A stretch of DNA of 64,000 nucleotides from Tetraselmis striata (GCA_006384855.1 VCJN01001903.1:1-64000), one strand, 5' to 3'; positions 11,996 to 24,876 are shown, numbered from the stretch's first letter. A program made the numbers and translations. Notes: generated by a model from the letters alone, not told the origin.

Positions 11996-14900
11996 CTACG
12001 CCGGATGCCGCCAGGCGGCCAGTCCTTGCGGCAATTCGTGAGCGGTGCTCAATTATTTTGCGAGCTGTGAAGTCCTGACTACCGTCTGTGCTTGGACAGC
12101 TTGATTGCGTGTATATATTCTTATCATTATAGCTGCTGGTTTGTGTCCAGTTTTTGGCGGCCCTGCATGTGCAGCTGCTAATAACATTTAGGCAGGTCAT
12201 CTTGGGCGCAAAGGACACTGAGCGGGTGTGGCAGATCGCAGCCATCCGCATGCGCTGCTTGTAACTTCCCCTTCCTCCTGTCTCAAGGCTGGAAGGTCAA
12301 ATAACATCTAGAAAGAGTGGCCCGCTCATCCGCATCGTCAACTTGTACAGGCGATTGCTCATGTCCAACCTATCGCGTTCTATTCCTCATTATTAGGCAG
12401 AGACACACGGAAGTCTCGCTGTGTATATGCCGGACACAGCAATGAGGGGCATCACGCTGCTCGTGAGATGCGACCCACTCCACCGCCTCGAATAGGGAAA
12501 TGCAGCAACTGCAGATAAGTGTACCTACCAGGAAGCGAGGATCTGCTGCATGCCGTGTCGTGTTGTGGCCTGCCTGTATGCGTCGCGTGGCCTCCCGGTT
12601 GACACTTCAGGCGTGATCATACATACATCAATATATGCTCCAAGCTATGCGGGCGAGTGCGCTGTGGAATAGAATATGTTTAATGACATTTGTTGGTAAA
12701 ACTATAGTAATCAAGTCTGTAACTGGGCAGCTAAGCTTTCTCACGCTGGCCCGATTTCGTGCTAAACTCGCAGTAGGGCGGGCTACACATATGTTGCCCT
12801 CTGAATAATACGGCCAATCAGTTTATTAGCCAATCTAAGTCGTCCGATGGTATGGCGGTATGATGGGTCATGTTTTTGCTAATGTTCTGTGATGGGTGCG
12901 AGCTATGGCGCGCGGCAGGGCGACAATGATATCTCGTGCATGATGGAACAGCGCTGACGCACGAAGCTGGCACCCATACATGTGCAATGAAGTATCGGCG
13001 TATACTCACTAATACAATTAGGCGCATCATGACTGCTACAGCTGCTTTTCGAGTACAAACACGAATAACAGGTATCAAGTATCAAATATAGAAATATGTA
13101 TATTATACATCGTCAGCAATATTGCGCAATAAGCCAATAATGATACCGCAGTGCCGCTGTAGTTGGTTGGCGGCTCGGCAGCAGTATTAGAGAAAGCAAG
13201 GCAGGCACGGTAGCGTTTGCGATCTCGTGCGTTCGCGCTACCATTGCCGCCTGCAATGGAAATAACAGGGCAAGTGATGTACTGCCGGGTGATTCCTTTA
13301 GCATGACTACAACTATTCACGATACTTATATGTACTTCTAACCATCCATGGCCGCCGCTAACATCGATTCAAAATATCTGTTAGGTTGTCCTCTTGTGAA
13401 AGTAGCTTGTCCGTTCGGCAATCAAGTCGCCCTGCTGTGAAGTTGAAATGTGCAATTGTACTGGCTCTACAGGGTACTTGCCTGGCAAACTAATACCTGG
13501 ACGCTGTACGTGTCGTGTCAAGTATGCATCGTCCTCTTTGTATTTTGGTCGTCTCTTTGTCTGTTATTGGTCCGTTATATCATTGCTTGTTTGATTGCTG
13601 AGTCACACAACAGTCGGTTCCACAAGTACACCGCCGAACGTCACGTTGCATCGGGCTATCGAATATCAAGTGCCCCCTGCTTTGCGTTGTGTCCTCACAG
13701 TAATACCCGCAGTATGACGGCATAATACAGTAAAATATGCTTGATGGGTTTAATATCGCGGTATATATCACAGAAATTGCGCGGCGCGAAAATTCTTCGC
13801 ATACAACATGAATATGCATCACAGAAGTTGTGGACTGCTGTATCACACGGCCGTCTTATCGTCGTCGTCGTCACGATGTAATTCATTTATATTTCGTCCA
13901 TTACATTATCGCGCGCATCAGCCGCAGCGCGCATAATGATATGGCAGCACATGCAGTGCCGCACGAAAGTTTATGCGCACAGTTACTGCATGCGTTTTCG
14001 ACCGTGTCGCCACGTCATACGCTGCGATGTCCGTGTTGTGCGGGTCGGTGATGACAGCTACATCTCTTTTGTTTTATACATGTAGCTTGAAATATCGCGA
14101 CTCCGCTGCATTTGGACGTGATGCTGCCGAGTGGGGTTCAGTTGGGCGGGGGGGGGGGGGGGGGGGGGGGGGGGGCAATATCAGGTTCAAAGTTATGTTA
14201 CACCACGAGTTCATTGAATCATGGGCGGGAGGCGGCATCCAAGACGGATATAGTCGAGGAGGGGGGGGGGGGGGGGGGTACATCAATATTTTTCCTTGCC
14301 CCATATGCCTGAGACCATGCATGGCTTCACCCACTACGGCTCGTTTTCCGCGGCGGAAAGCAGTTATTGTATATTTGCACCACACGGGGGCCGGATTTAC
14401 GTCTTTTTGGGACGCTAGGCTCTGCCCGCCATTTGCACTTTTTATTGTATATGGCTACGATACCCTATAGCGGGTGACCGAATGGATCCGCCCACTGGTT
14501 CGGAGGCTGCACACCACCGCAGCGCCGGATAAAACCGGCCCTACCGAGGGCGCAAGGAGCTCGTCGGATAGCAGGGATCGGCGGACTGGCTTGGGATCAG
14601 ACTACAGAACCGCAGTATTGGCGCTATTTCCGTGAACTGCTCGCCAGCGCACTACCCACCGCCGGCGTGTAGAACGCGTTTTCGGGAATTTGTCCCGTGC
14701 CAATGTTACTATATTTTGGCAGGATGCGGTAGTATAAGTAGAGTGCATTAAGCATGTGCCCGATGAAAAGATCACACCCGAATGACATTATAATGGCGGA
14801 TTCGCCATTGAAGACATTGTCCAGTGAAAGCTAACGCACACTTGGCCTTTTGATTTTAGCGGCAAGAGAACAACCAACGTCATTGGGGGCTCTCCGAACA

Positions 14901-15188
14901 CAGGGCATCAGCAAAGCGCACTAACTTCAAATGGAAGGGCGCGCGGCCGGAAACGATGGCGCCGGTTGATCACTGGCCGGTGTAGAATCATCACTTAAAA
15001 ATGACTTAACGCTGTTACGGGATGCTGTATATAATGCTGCGCGCTTGTTGCCGACGACGACGACTATTACACGGTTATTCATGATAACAACCATGAGGCG
15101 ACGCTGCTGACGACCTTAACATCAAAAGCAATGCTTACTTGTAGCAACGCGCCGTGCAACTACACAGCATCATCTGCTTGCAGGGAGG

Positions 15189-15221
<33 letters not shown>

Positions 15222-16109
15222 AGAGCTTGGTCGTCGCCTTGCTGCCACACTGCAATGTAAGAGCCGGCCATTAGCAGCGACTAGTCCATATGAGGTGGTG
15301 CTGCACATGTAGTGCTAGGTTATTTAGTACGTGGGCGCGATGATGCAATGTCGGGAAGCTGGCAGGGAGGTCAACATCAAGCGCCACTGGCGTTGCGATG
15401 ACACGAGCTCGGCGTCGTCGTTCCGACAGGCGGCATTCCAGCTTTGTTCGCTCGGCATCGCCGCAAACGTGCGTGCATCAGTTCAATGGTCTGCGAGGAG
15501 GCTTCTCAGCTATAGAGGCCAGCTAGTGCCAGTTATTTCCCGCCGCCGCCGTGTACTCGTAGATATGTCATACGGGAGAGCTTTGTGGAGTGGGTGCTGA
15601 GACGCAAGGTCGTCGGCGCGTCGGTCGTGCGTCGTCGTCGTCCAGCTGATCTGCGTCGAAGTTCTGAACTGGATTTTTTTGTAACGCAATGCTTCAATCG
15701 CCAGGTTTCCGGCATGGGGTGCCATATTGTCGGGGGAGGGGGCTAACAAGCAGCGATGGGTTACATGTACATAACTTTGCAACATGATAATGCTACATGG
15801 CTGTCACATGTATTGTGCCAGGCCGCTGGAGGCCTCCGCGACGGCTGCGTGCTCTTTTGTTCCGGAGAGCGTCGGATTCTGCTCCGAAGCCGGATATAAT
15901 CGTTCTGACGACATTTCGGCGTGTGCTTAAATAATACCGCACCGAACGGCGACCAGCCCGGCAACCCGCCGCAGCTGATGCATACCGTAACCGGGTAGGA
16001 ACGGTGCCGTGAGGCAAGCGCATCGTCCTTACGCTCGCGGGGCTGCACTCTGCCGACCCGGCCGTCGAACGCGCTGGCGCGTTTAGCGCTGCCGGCTGTG
16101 TAGTTTTAG
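11996..16109. other. Intergenic spacer of about 4.1 kb
   Basis: No supported gene. It begins with the 3' side of the channel gene; a TGTAA motif near 12260 could be a green-algal type polyadenylation signal, but this is only suggestive. The spacer holds poly-G runs near 14150-14175 and 14261-14278 and a GA-rich simple repeat at 15184-15224. Upstream exons of the sulfotransferase-like gene may hide in the last kilobase, but none could be placed. Confidence 0.5.
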
Positions 16110-16640
16110 CACTGGTTTCGGAGCTACTGCAAATCCTTCATCCGAAGCGGCCCAAGCTCCTCGCCCCCGAGGCTGCACAAAATGGTGGTCCTGCGCGACC
16201 CGGCCCCCTTCGTCGCCGCGCACTTCAACGAATGGATATGCGGCGTGAAGCGGTTTTTGAACAAGCCCCAGTCGCTGCCGATGCTTTCCGGCGACGGCCC
16301 CTGCCGGCCCAACATGACCATCGTGCGGGATACGAACGTGCAAGATCAAGAGGGGCAGTGCCGACAGAAGAGAGGAAAAGACTGTGCGGCGCAAGCGCAG
16401 GCTCGAAGCGGCTTCTGCAACGACCCTGCCGCCTTCCTGCAGTCCAACTTCTTCCAGCGGGTGCGCCGTGCACTTTGGCATGCAGCCCTGCGCCCGGCCG
16501 TTTTCGGGCGCGCCACTCACCCCTGCACGGCTTCCGAGCGCTTGTCTGGCAGCAACATGGATTCAGATCATTGCATTATTCATTTCGTCGTGATATCATC
16601 ACATTAATTAATAACATCACCAGTGGGCACCAAAAACACA

Positions 16641-16688
<48 letters not shown>

Positions 16689-17458
16689 ATATATGGGCAC
16701 CAGCTCCGAACACCGCTGCATTTTGCTTATATTACATGTCTAACGTTAGTATACTTGCTTCTGTGTATACATGTGCTGCGTACATTGTAAGTACGTCAAC
16801 ACATGGCTCGATGACCGTGCCTGAGAGCGGAAGTAGGGGTTGTGTGGGGTGTTGAGAGAGGAGCTCTTAGTTAGCTATTATTGTGAAGCGCCGTAATCCC
16901 TGTACCGGTGCCTGTGCAGATATTCGGCAGGGACAAGAAGGACTGGCAGATCGGACAGAGGGTCTGCGGCGAGCAGACCAGCCCCAAGGAGTGCTACTCC
17001 CGCGCCCTGTCGTTCTTCCAGGGGTTTCTGCTTGTGGGCGTCACCGAGCGCATGCACGACGTGCAATGCCTGCTGCACTTCTACACAAAGAAGCCCTGGA
17101 AGGACATGGGCCATGAGCGCAAATCCCCTTGCAAGCCCTTGGATCTGTTCTCACCGGAAGCACGCCGCCTGTTGGATGTATACGCCCAGAAGGTGCGCCT
17201 CCAACCTGGTTTTACCGCACGAGACTCCAAAGCCTGCGCCCCCTTAATCCTCTCCTGCCCATCCGGTCCTGAGTTTACCAACTTGTGTCTTTGTTTCTCG
17301 GTTCCTGCCTGCAGGCAAAGGCCGTTTAAAAGGCAGCGGGTGATGTGTTGACCCACAGGCTGGGTGCAGCCAAGCTAGAACTGGAGAAGCTCAAGAGTGA
17401 GACGGGCGCAGATATCCGTGCCATGCCCCATATCGGGCCCGGCTGCTTCGGGTTCTGA
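16110..17458 (+). CDS. Sulfotransferase-like protein (5' end not found)
   Basis: Probably moves sulfate from PAPS to a sugar or other acceptor in the Golgi. Two exons are clear: 16110-16460 (117 codons, after a TTTTAG acceptor) and 16920-17192 (91 codons); they join in phase. Exon one has KMVVLRDPAPFVAAHFNEW, which fits the 3'-phosphate-binding VLRDP motif of sulfotransferases. Exon two has FFQGFLLVGVTERMHDV, like the F.VGlTERf block of the Sulfotransfer_2 family. A last exon ends at 17458 with an open frame rich in Leu, Lys and Glu, finishing IGPGCFGF. Its join to exon two is not resolved, because the obvious acceptor near 17358 gives the wrong phase and a second acceptor at 17314 meets a stop quickly. 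The upstream exons with the 5'-PAPS loop were not recognised. The gene could be decayed. Confidence 0.6.
16643..16687. repeat. (CA)n microsatellite
   Basis: About 22 CA units within the intron between the two sulfotransferase-like exons. Confidence 0.95.
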
Positions 17459-18640
17459 GTGCCAAAGTGGCGCGTGTCGCACGGAGTCCTCACGGTCCAT
17501 GTTTTCGGCGGGAACAACGAACTCGCCGTCGACTTTATTCACGGCTGTTGAAGTCACAATGCATTCGATGAGCGGCGCAAGTTGTCACTCGCAACGACTC
17601 CTGCGGAGCTGCTGGGTGATGAGCAAATACATACGGCTGCGGATGCGCTCATGGCACATTAACTGTAATATGTCAAAAGCTCGAGACTCAAATGCGCAAG
17701 GCATTCATGCAAGGCTGTAACCGACTTCCCCCTTGCGAGCGAGAGTCGGATTCCCCGGAGTTTCGGAGAAAACGCCGAGTGGCGGCATTTCGCCTGCATA
17801 AATTGCGCAGTCCTTAGGAAAATAGCAGCGTGCTGTCGGCGGCGACCAGCACGCTGCCAACTCGGAATAGCTCCGTATAATCGAGCGGATGCCGTGATAC
17901 ACAACTTATATCCTTAAGCAGCGACTTGTGCTGGCTCCTGAAGACTTCTGTGAGGGCCGCGGGGCGCCTATCGGGCGCCCTCGGCGTCGGTACTGCGGTG
18001 TCGGAACAGTGGTGCCGGACCTGGAGCTGGTTCCAAGGCGAAAACCACAGCGACGAAGTTGCGGCAACTTCGGCGCTTTCGTGCCGCGACTATTGATGCC
18101 TATGACCTAGCCGCCGATGAGTTGGCGCTATTGCGCGGATGGAAGTAGCGTGCATCGCCTTGTATATAGTGACATTATACAGAGCACCGCGAGCGCACTT
18201 GAAGGCGGGGGTTTGTTCATTGTCTTTGTGCGGGAGTCGGATCCTCGAAAACCTTACAGCGCCACAGCATAATGTCATCTACCGCAGTAATTATTCGGTG
18301 TTTCGATTCGTGCCTAGAAGCTGGCGATTAACGGCGTGGTAACGATGACGCCATATCGCCACGCGGGCCTATCACCGTGTCGTACACGGCGCAATAGCAC
18401 AGATATTGCCATATTGGCGCTGCCGCCTGGAGGCTCGGAGCCTTGGAATAAGTCGACCAAATGTGCTACCTTTGCTTCTGATATGTTATTTAAAAGCACG
18501 TTTGAATGAGGCCACGCATCGCAGTTGGAGTCTCCTGTAAAGCCCATATATTACACTGCAACATCGCAAAGCGTTGTCCGCGCTGTCGGGTGGCAGACAA
18601 GGGCTGGCGCCCGCTGACCGCCCTTGTCCCCAATAATTCA
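17459..18640. other. Spacer without recognised gene
   Basis: No coding feature is supported. A segment near 17700-17900 shares short blocks (GAGAGTCGGATTC, GGCGACCAGC) with 15830-16030, suggesting an old diverged repeat on either side of the sulfotransferase-like gene. Confidence 0.4.
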
Positions 18641-18644
18641 TTAG

Positions 18645-19885
18645 TCTTGACCCAAACCTTGACCCCTACTACGCATGAATGCGTCATGCGTCATTCTGCG
18701 CTACTCAATGGTTTAGAGAACCATCAATGACTATGTGCGTACTTCATGTGCTGCAAATGCATACATGCTCTGCCATTGGCTGGTACCCTTGCAGCCTGTG
18801 CCTTCTCACCTCATCACCTGCAGCCGCCCCCCCCCCCCCCCCCCCCCCCTCTCTCATGCCTACTTACTGTTCTATTTGGCTATAAAGCCTGAGGACATCT
18901 CCTCCAATCATGTGCCGCAGCATTGCTCGTTCAGGTACGTCCATTCCTCACTGAACCCCCCCCCCCCCCCCCCACCCCCCCCACACCCTCCCCCCCCCCC
19001 CCCCCCCGGCCCCTCCCCATCCACCTGCCGCCGCTATGAGCATGTCAGTGTCCATTTCCTTTCGGGCAGCGCTGCGTACATAATGCAGGGGTAAGTGCTG
19101 CTAGGTTTAGGATTTTATTAGTCTTCAAAAACCCTGACCCGTATTACACATGCATGCGTTATTCGTAGCTGCGCTACTCAATGTTTTAGAGAACCACCAA
19201 TGACTACGTGCGTGCGAAATATGTTGTAAAGGCAGATACATGCTCTGTATTGCCATTGGCTCGCGCCCCTGCAGCCCCTGCCTCATAACCGCGTGTGCCC
19301 CGCCTGCTTACTGTTCTATTTGGCAAACAGAGCCTGAGGACATCTCCTCCAATTGTGTGCCGCAGGATTCCTCACTGAAATCAACCCCCCTCCCCATCCA
19401 CCTGCCCCCTGAGCATGTCACTGTACTTTTCCTTGCGGGCAGCGCTGCGTACATAATGCAGGGGTAAATGCTGCTAGGTTTAGGGTTTTATTAGTCTTGA
19501 CCCAAGCCCTGACCCGTGATACGCATGTGTGCGTCATTGGCAGCTGTGCTACTCATTGGTTTAGAGAACCATCAATGACTACGTGCGTGCTTCAAGTGCT
19601 GCAAATGCAGATACATGCTCTGTATTGCCATTGGCTGGCGCCCCTGCAGCCCCTGCCTGCTCACCTCATGAGCCCCCCCCTACTTAGATTGTCCTTCTTG
19701 GCTATATAGCCTGAGGACATCTCCTCCAATTATGTGCCGCAGCATTGCTCGTTCAGATACGCCCATTCCTCACTGAACCCCCCCCCCCCCCCCCCCCCCG
19801 GCCCCTCCGCATCCACCTGCCGCCGCTATGAGCATGTCAGTGTCCATTTCCTTGCGGGCAGCGCTGCTTACATTATCCAGAGGAA
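18645..19885 (+). repeat. Three-copy tandem repeat (~370-475 bp units)
   Basis: Units start near 18645, 19121 and 19493 with GTCTT...ACCCTGACCC. Each contains ATGCTCTG.ATTGCCATTGGCTGG, CCTGAGGACATCTCCTCCAA, CATGTCAGTGTCCATTTCCT and GGGCAGCGCTGC.TACAT. Units one and three carry long poly-C runs near 18827, 18957-19008 and 19777 that unit two lacks. One frame (PEDISSN...GSAAYIMQG) is kept in all three, but no start or family is recognised. It could be a duplicated exon or 3' region of an older gene. Confidence 0.75.
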
Positions 19886-20043
19886 TGACAGCGGTGCTGC
19901 CGGCAAGAGTTTAAGCGCACCGCATCAAGCAGGAAAATGGACAATTTCGGGGCCTCACTGGCTGAGTAAGGCGAGGAGGCATCGGCCCATCCGTCAACTT
20001 GCAATTGGATGATGCCCATCTGCTCTTGCCGAGAGTATCAACA

Positions 20044-20957
20044 TCAGAAGATGCCAAACCTCTTCTTCTTCTCAGCATCTGCATCGCCGCCACCTGCTGC
20101 AGACTCCACAAACTGCTGGCACCGGGCCTGCAGAGCGCCGACCTCCCTCTCATAGGCCTGGCCATACGCTGGCCGCTCTGTGCATGCGAGCATGTAGCGC
20201 GCAATGTTGGGCCACTTGCCCATATTGACGTCTCCGAAAAACTGCGTGTGCCCGTCCAGTTAAGGTGTCAGCGCGCGCGATTGCGTCGGGCACCATTAGG
20301 CCTCTAGTGAACAGGCAGGCACAGTCTGCTGGGGAATTCCCACCCCAGCCACACCTGGGGAACATACAGCAGGTAGGCGCCCACAGCCACATCTGCGGCA
20401 GAGAACTCGTCGTTCACAAGCCACTGCCTGTCCTCCAGAATGGCATTCAGCCGGTCCAGAGCGCGCACCTGGGGACCCACCGGCGCAACAGCAGCCGCGC
20501 ATGAGGACGTGTGCGGCGCCAGACTCTCTCACGGTAAGCGGTGCTGGAGGCTTGGCGGAAGCCTCACCTCTCCAGGCTTCCCTCGCGCCCCGGTGTCGAG
20601 AACCTGCCCCCGAGCGTTCTCCACAAAGATGCAGGGGTCCAGGCTGGCATTGGCCCACACCAGCCACGGTTGCACAGCCGCCCGCTTCTGAGGTGTGTCC
20701 AGGCCCCCGTAGGCGTCTGCCAGATACGCCAAGATGGCTCCCGACTCGAACATCTGAACATCGCCGCATGCCAGTTGCTGACACGGGCGTGACATGTGGC
20801 TAGCCCAAGCTGGGAATATTGCGCAAATAAGTGGACTTACCTCCACACCGCCATCATCCCGGAGCGCAGGCACCTGCCCGAACGGATGCGGGTTGGTCGG
20901 GTCGCGCGGCGCCTTCATCTCAAACGGAGCTCTGATCTCGTGCAGGTACCAATTGAC
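20044..20957 (-). CDS. Glutathione S-transferase (first exon not found)
   Basis: Conjugates glutathione to electrophiles, normally in the cytosol. Exons on the minus strand: 20957-20841 (39 codons), 20753-20568 (62), 20468-20355 (38), then 20256-20044 ending in TGA. The N-terminal thioredoxin-fold part reads NPHPFGQVPALRDD and then MFESGAILAYLADAYGG, containing the family's cis-Pro loop (VPAL) and the ES.AI.YL glutathione-binding motif. The C-terminal helical domain holds DEFSAADVAVGAYLLYVPQ, the usual N-capping region. The protein ends in a charged EKKKRFGIF tail. The first exon with beta-1 and the catalytic Ser/Cys/Tyr was not identified. The last exon lacks an AG acceptor at the place where the frame opens, and a TAA lies just before it, so that splice is either non-canonical or damaged. 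Splice phases of the other three exons agree. Confidence 0.8.
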
Positions 20958-22452
20958 CTGCCAAGGCGCATAATCGGGTGGCTGAATATGCTGTTCCTCG
21001 TTGGTTTTGCACGACCCTGCCCTGACGGCGTTAAAGGCCATCGCGGGATAGCGTGCATTACCAGCGGTGATCGGCTGCCCTGCGAGCCGTACAGCTCTAA
21101 GCCTGCACGCACGTCCACTGCCGCCATTCGGCGCGCCCCTCTCACAGGGCGCTGCCTGGGACGCCATCCCGCGGTTAGGGGTGCGCACGCGCATTGCGGC
21201 GTGCCGGGCTTAGCGAGGTGGCATGCCATGGCGTGTCGGGACACAGTAGCACGAGCGCCTGATCAGCGGGAGAAAATGGGCAGCGCAAGTCTCGCGTGGC
21301 ACGGGGATAGAGTAGCGACTACAGGGTAGATGGAGAACTCTTCAGCTCATCCAGGCGCAGGAGTCTCCATCACCAGCCAGCATTGTCGACGACAATTCAG
21401 TCTCGTAAGCAGTGCAGTGCAGGGATTAAGGATTATTAGTAAGGATTACCGCTACAGGTATAGTCTGGTGGTCGCCCCGCCGCCCCTCGGATGAGCATTC
21501 AGGCAGCCTTGTGTATTTATTTGTATCCGGTACCAGGTTTACTAGTATTCCGTGTATTTTGAAAAAACAATGCATTATATTATAATATTTTATTATTGAT
21601 ATTTAATTTAAAACATGCATGATTTTTATTAAATATTTCATTTCAACCCAGGCAGGGCAAGTCTAACCACAAAGGCATCTTTCGCGGATGTGGCGAACGA
21701 ACGTGATAGTTCACGTTATATCGGCAGGGCAAGTGATGACACAATTGACAAGTGTCGCGACCTCCGGGATCCGTAGAGGTACCAGTACAGTCGCGCGCCA
21801 ACTACAGTAGTGGTCGCTACACCTGGCACGGCGGCTCGTCGTATGAATTCGTATCACAGCAGCGCGCGCAAGACGCCCTGCAAGGCCGGCCCGGGATCTC
21901 GCGGAAATTTCGTGCTACCCTCGTTGGCGAGCACAAGACTGTACTACCTTGGTGCTAGTACTCTACTTGTAGTCGTGGTTGTACTCGTAGCCACTTGCTC
22001 TGCGCGCTGCTATCGCTGGGCCGCTGCGCCGCGCCCGCAAAAATATCCCCGCACCGCGCCGCCTGATATATATGACGATTATGCGCAGCAGCACCTACGT
22101 GTACCACGAGTATATATATAGCGGTGAGCTTCCGATCCAAGCGGCACCTCAGCGACAACCCCTCTGCTATCTCAGCTCCCCCTTCCGTCTCTACCAGAAC
22201 CAACCCTTGGCGAAGAGACAAGTGCGGCGCGACTGCCTAAACAGAACTCTTGACGGGCGCCGACACCGCATCACTTTCCAGAACTACCAGTTCCCCAAAG
22301 CCAGCGGACCCCGCATCAGCCCGATCCGTCCAGTACTTGTGACGGATACTGCGAGAAGTTGCGTACTTTGTGTCGTGGCCAGCCCCCTCTGCGAACGAGC
22401 TCGACCGTGCTGGCTTCCGAAAACTTCTGGAGTGGGACGGTGAGCTTCGGCG
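20958..22452. other. Spacer; possible GST 5' exon region
   Basis: The region just above 20957 should hold the first exon of the glutathione S-transferase and its promoter, but no convincing exon was found. About 21530-21650 is AT-rich. Small open frames near 21750-22440 have no recognisable family. Confidence 0.35.
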
Positions 22453-23217
22453 ATGCAGTTCTCAGTGGTTCTCACGCCGCTCAAGGTAGAGAACGTGCAG
22501 TGGTCCCAGGAACAGCCGCTAGCGCTGCGCTGGCTGGGTACGACACATCACCTCCGCAAGCCAAGCACCACGATCGTCACCGCCAGCTCGCAGACGCTAA
22601 TTTGGAACCCGGTCAGTGCCCCAAGCATCCGCTCGACGGTGAGCCTGCGGCCCCGTGCCGGGCCCGGCGGTGGAGACCTTGAGCCACGAGCGGAGCGCCT
22701 TGAGTTAGTGAACCACAGCGCGCAGTCGGAGCCGTCGACCTCGTCGCCCTCTAGCTCAGCACGGAGGGGTGGGCGCGTCATTCCACGCCAGCCAGCTTGC
22801 CAGCTTGATCTCGCGGACTATTGCAGTGTTTACAGTTTCGGCGATAAGATAGTCACAGTACCGATCGAAGGCTTCACTGGAGCATATCTCACGCTCCGCA
22901 TCGCCACCTGCCCGAGGTCGCTCGCGACGGCCTCCACAGCCGATACGGATCACTTGTTGACCTGCGATCCTGCACAAGACGACACCAGCCCGCTCATGGG
23001 ACTCAAGGGAACGCGGAAGCGGCGCTGCGGCTTTGATCAATCTCCAAAGGCGTTCGACGGTCCCTTGTTGAAATCTTTTCGTGCCAGGCGGGATGGTGTC
23101 ACCTGTGGCTGCGCGGCCAAGGCGCTGAAGCTGCTCCAAGCTGCAAGCAAAGCCCTCAGCAAGGGCGTTATTTTTGAGCAGCCCGGCATTGCAATGTCTC
23201 GCCGTGCCACCTTCTAG
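22453..23217 (+). CDS. Hypothetical open frame of 254 codons
   Basis: An open frame from ATG 22453 to TAG near 23217, with no introns and no domain I recognise. The predicted protein has a Ser/Pro-rich middle and a C-terminal part rich in Lys and Ala. The opposite strand is also open over 22756-23241, so in GC-rich DNA this may be chance. There is no transmembrane segment or signal peptide and no clear neighbour relation. Confidence 0.25.
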   Translation: MQFSVVLTPLKVENVQWSQEQPLALRWLGTTHHLRKPSTTIVTASSQTLIWNPVSAPSIRSTVSLRPRAGPGGGDLEPRAERLELVNHSAQSEPSTSSPSSSARRGGRVIPRQPACQLDLADYCSVYSFGDKIVTVPIEGFTGAYLTLRIATCPRSLATASTADTDHLLTCDPAQDDTSPLMGLKGTRKRRCGFDQSPKAFDGPLLKSFRARRDGVTCGCAAKALKLLQAASKALSKGVIFEQPGIAMSRRATF

Positions 23218-24843
23218 ATCACTACCATCCCCCGAATCCAATGGAATCGGAAATAAAACACATTCTGCGGATCGCAGTCATCACCTCACAACGCGATGGT
23301 GGCAGCTGCTGCCCAAGCCTACGCAATCACATAATGTAAACTATCAAACTGTACAGGCAATGACATCGGGTCGCAGGGCATGGCAGCCAAACAGCATATT
23401 CATCGTATCATATTATACATGCACACTCCACACACCATCAGGACGCGTGACGACACGCAAGCACCCCATGCTTTGAGGGACCATGACAGCATGCCAAGCG
23501 TGTCAGCAGCTTCGACATCTGACTTATTGCTTTCTGTGTGACAGCCCTGGGGACGAATTGATTGCTGACAAGACTATGACTCCGCGTCTTATTTCTTATG
23601 ATGCAGAGAAGACGCTAAGTTTCCTACCGTGGGCAGAGAAACAGCAATGTAAGAGCTAGCAATCAGTGCCGTGGCTGGTAGACCCCGCCCCATGATGAAG
23701 TACATACACATTAAACATGGATTGGAGAATTCAACCACAAATACATGGCTTGTATAAAGTACGATACACACACGTGAATAGTACAAAATTGCGTCTCAGC
23801 AAGTATGAGAAGACCGTTTCTTGGCTTTGGCTATGAGTTAGGGCGCTCTCAAGGACACCGGACTTCAAGGCGGTTGCTCTACAGCGACCCTAAACACTAT
23901 CATTTTAAATGTGACCTGTAAACGGCCTGTGGCACAGATACTGAGCGTTTGCAGCGCTATGAATGTAACTGTTTTGGGGAGGTGCGGCGATGCCTTTCAA
24001 ATACCTTCACTTTTAAAATATAAGCGCCCGCCCCCCCCCCCCCCCCCCCCACCCCCCGTTCTTCTTATTGAAAACCATGTGCATAACTGCATATCTGTAC
24101 ACATTTCGCCCAAGTCCGGGCTTCATCGCTTCGCAGACGATACACCTGATATTGCTTTCCAAATGCTTTCTCAAGTCCTCCAATAAACATGTAGGCATTT
24201 GTCGTCTCATGACGAAGGGCAATTGTACGTGTATCTATATAACATCTGCAATGGGCGCAGCAACGCATAATCTGTCTCATCATGTCAGTTGGCAGTATGA
24301 CACCATGACACAGCTGCAACCCGGCTGTCTATCCTGCTCAAGTATCAACCCAAGCGGTAGCCAAAAGCAGCGATCAGTAAATGGTGATGTTATGTCTTCT
24401 TGTGTATGTAACTATCACACCTGCAATGTTGCCTGGGTTGATTGCATGCCCGCCGCTGCGATGGATCTGCAGATCAAATGTCTGCCATTTGCGCCGCCTG
24501 CATCACATTGTACCCTTCACCATATCCTACACAAACAGGCCAAGAAGCATCGGCTACCTTCTTGAAGGGGCTCTGCCTATAAAGCAAAGCAACGCGACTT
24601 GTGCTGGACCATCTTGTGTTTGTCTCATGCAGCATTGCAATTGTGCGGGTAATGGAGACACGCAGCCGGGTTTCCAACGCGTGCGAAGGCACTTATTTGA
24701 AGCTACAACTCTCCATGCTAAGACCCTGCCATCGCCCCACAACCACCATTGCGTTTGGCCACGCATGCGATGCCCTGCAGGGAAGTAGGCCGTTGGGTCG
24801 GCGAGCAAGGTGAGCCCCTTCCAGGTTTATTGAAAACCCTGAG
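23218..24843. other. Spacer without recognised gene
   Basis: Moderately AT-rich, with a poly-C run at about 24030-24050. Short open frames on both strands show no family signature. Confidence 0.5.
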
Positions 24844-24876
24844 CCACACCACCCCACCCCACCCCACCCCACCCCG
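24844..24876. repeat. (CCCCA)n short tandem repeat
   Basis: About six uninterrupted CCCCA pentamers just downstream of the secreted-protein gene on the minus strand. Read on the other strand it is TGGGG, a G-quadruplex-capable repeat. Confidence 0.85.

Noticed and set aside
13450-13725. Membrane-protein-like frame (LFVFWSSLCLLLVRYIIACL)
   Set aside because: Short, no family match, no splice context, and the opposite strand is equally open.
22756-23241. Minus-strand frame opposite the 254-codon ORF
   Set aside because: No recognised motif. It probably mirrors the open plus-strand frame in GC-rich sequence, and neither strand has decisive support.
24844-24876. CCCCA/TGGGG repeats as telomere
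   Set aside because: Only about six units, internal, and next to a gene. Green-algal telomere repeats are of the TTTAGGG or TTTTAGGG type.
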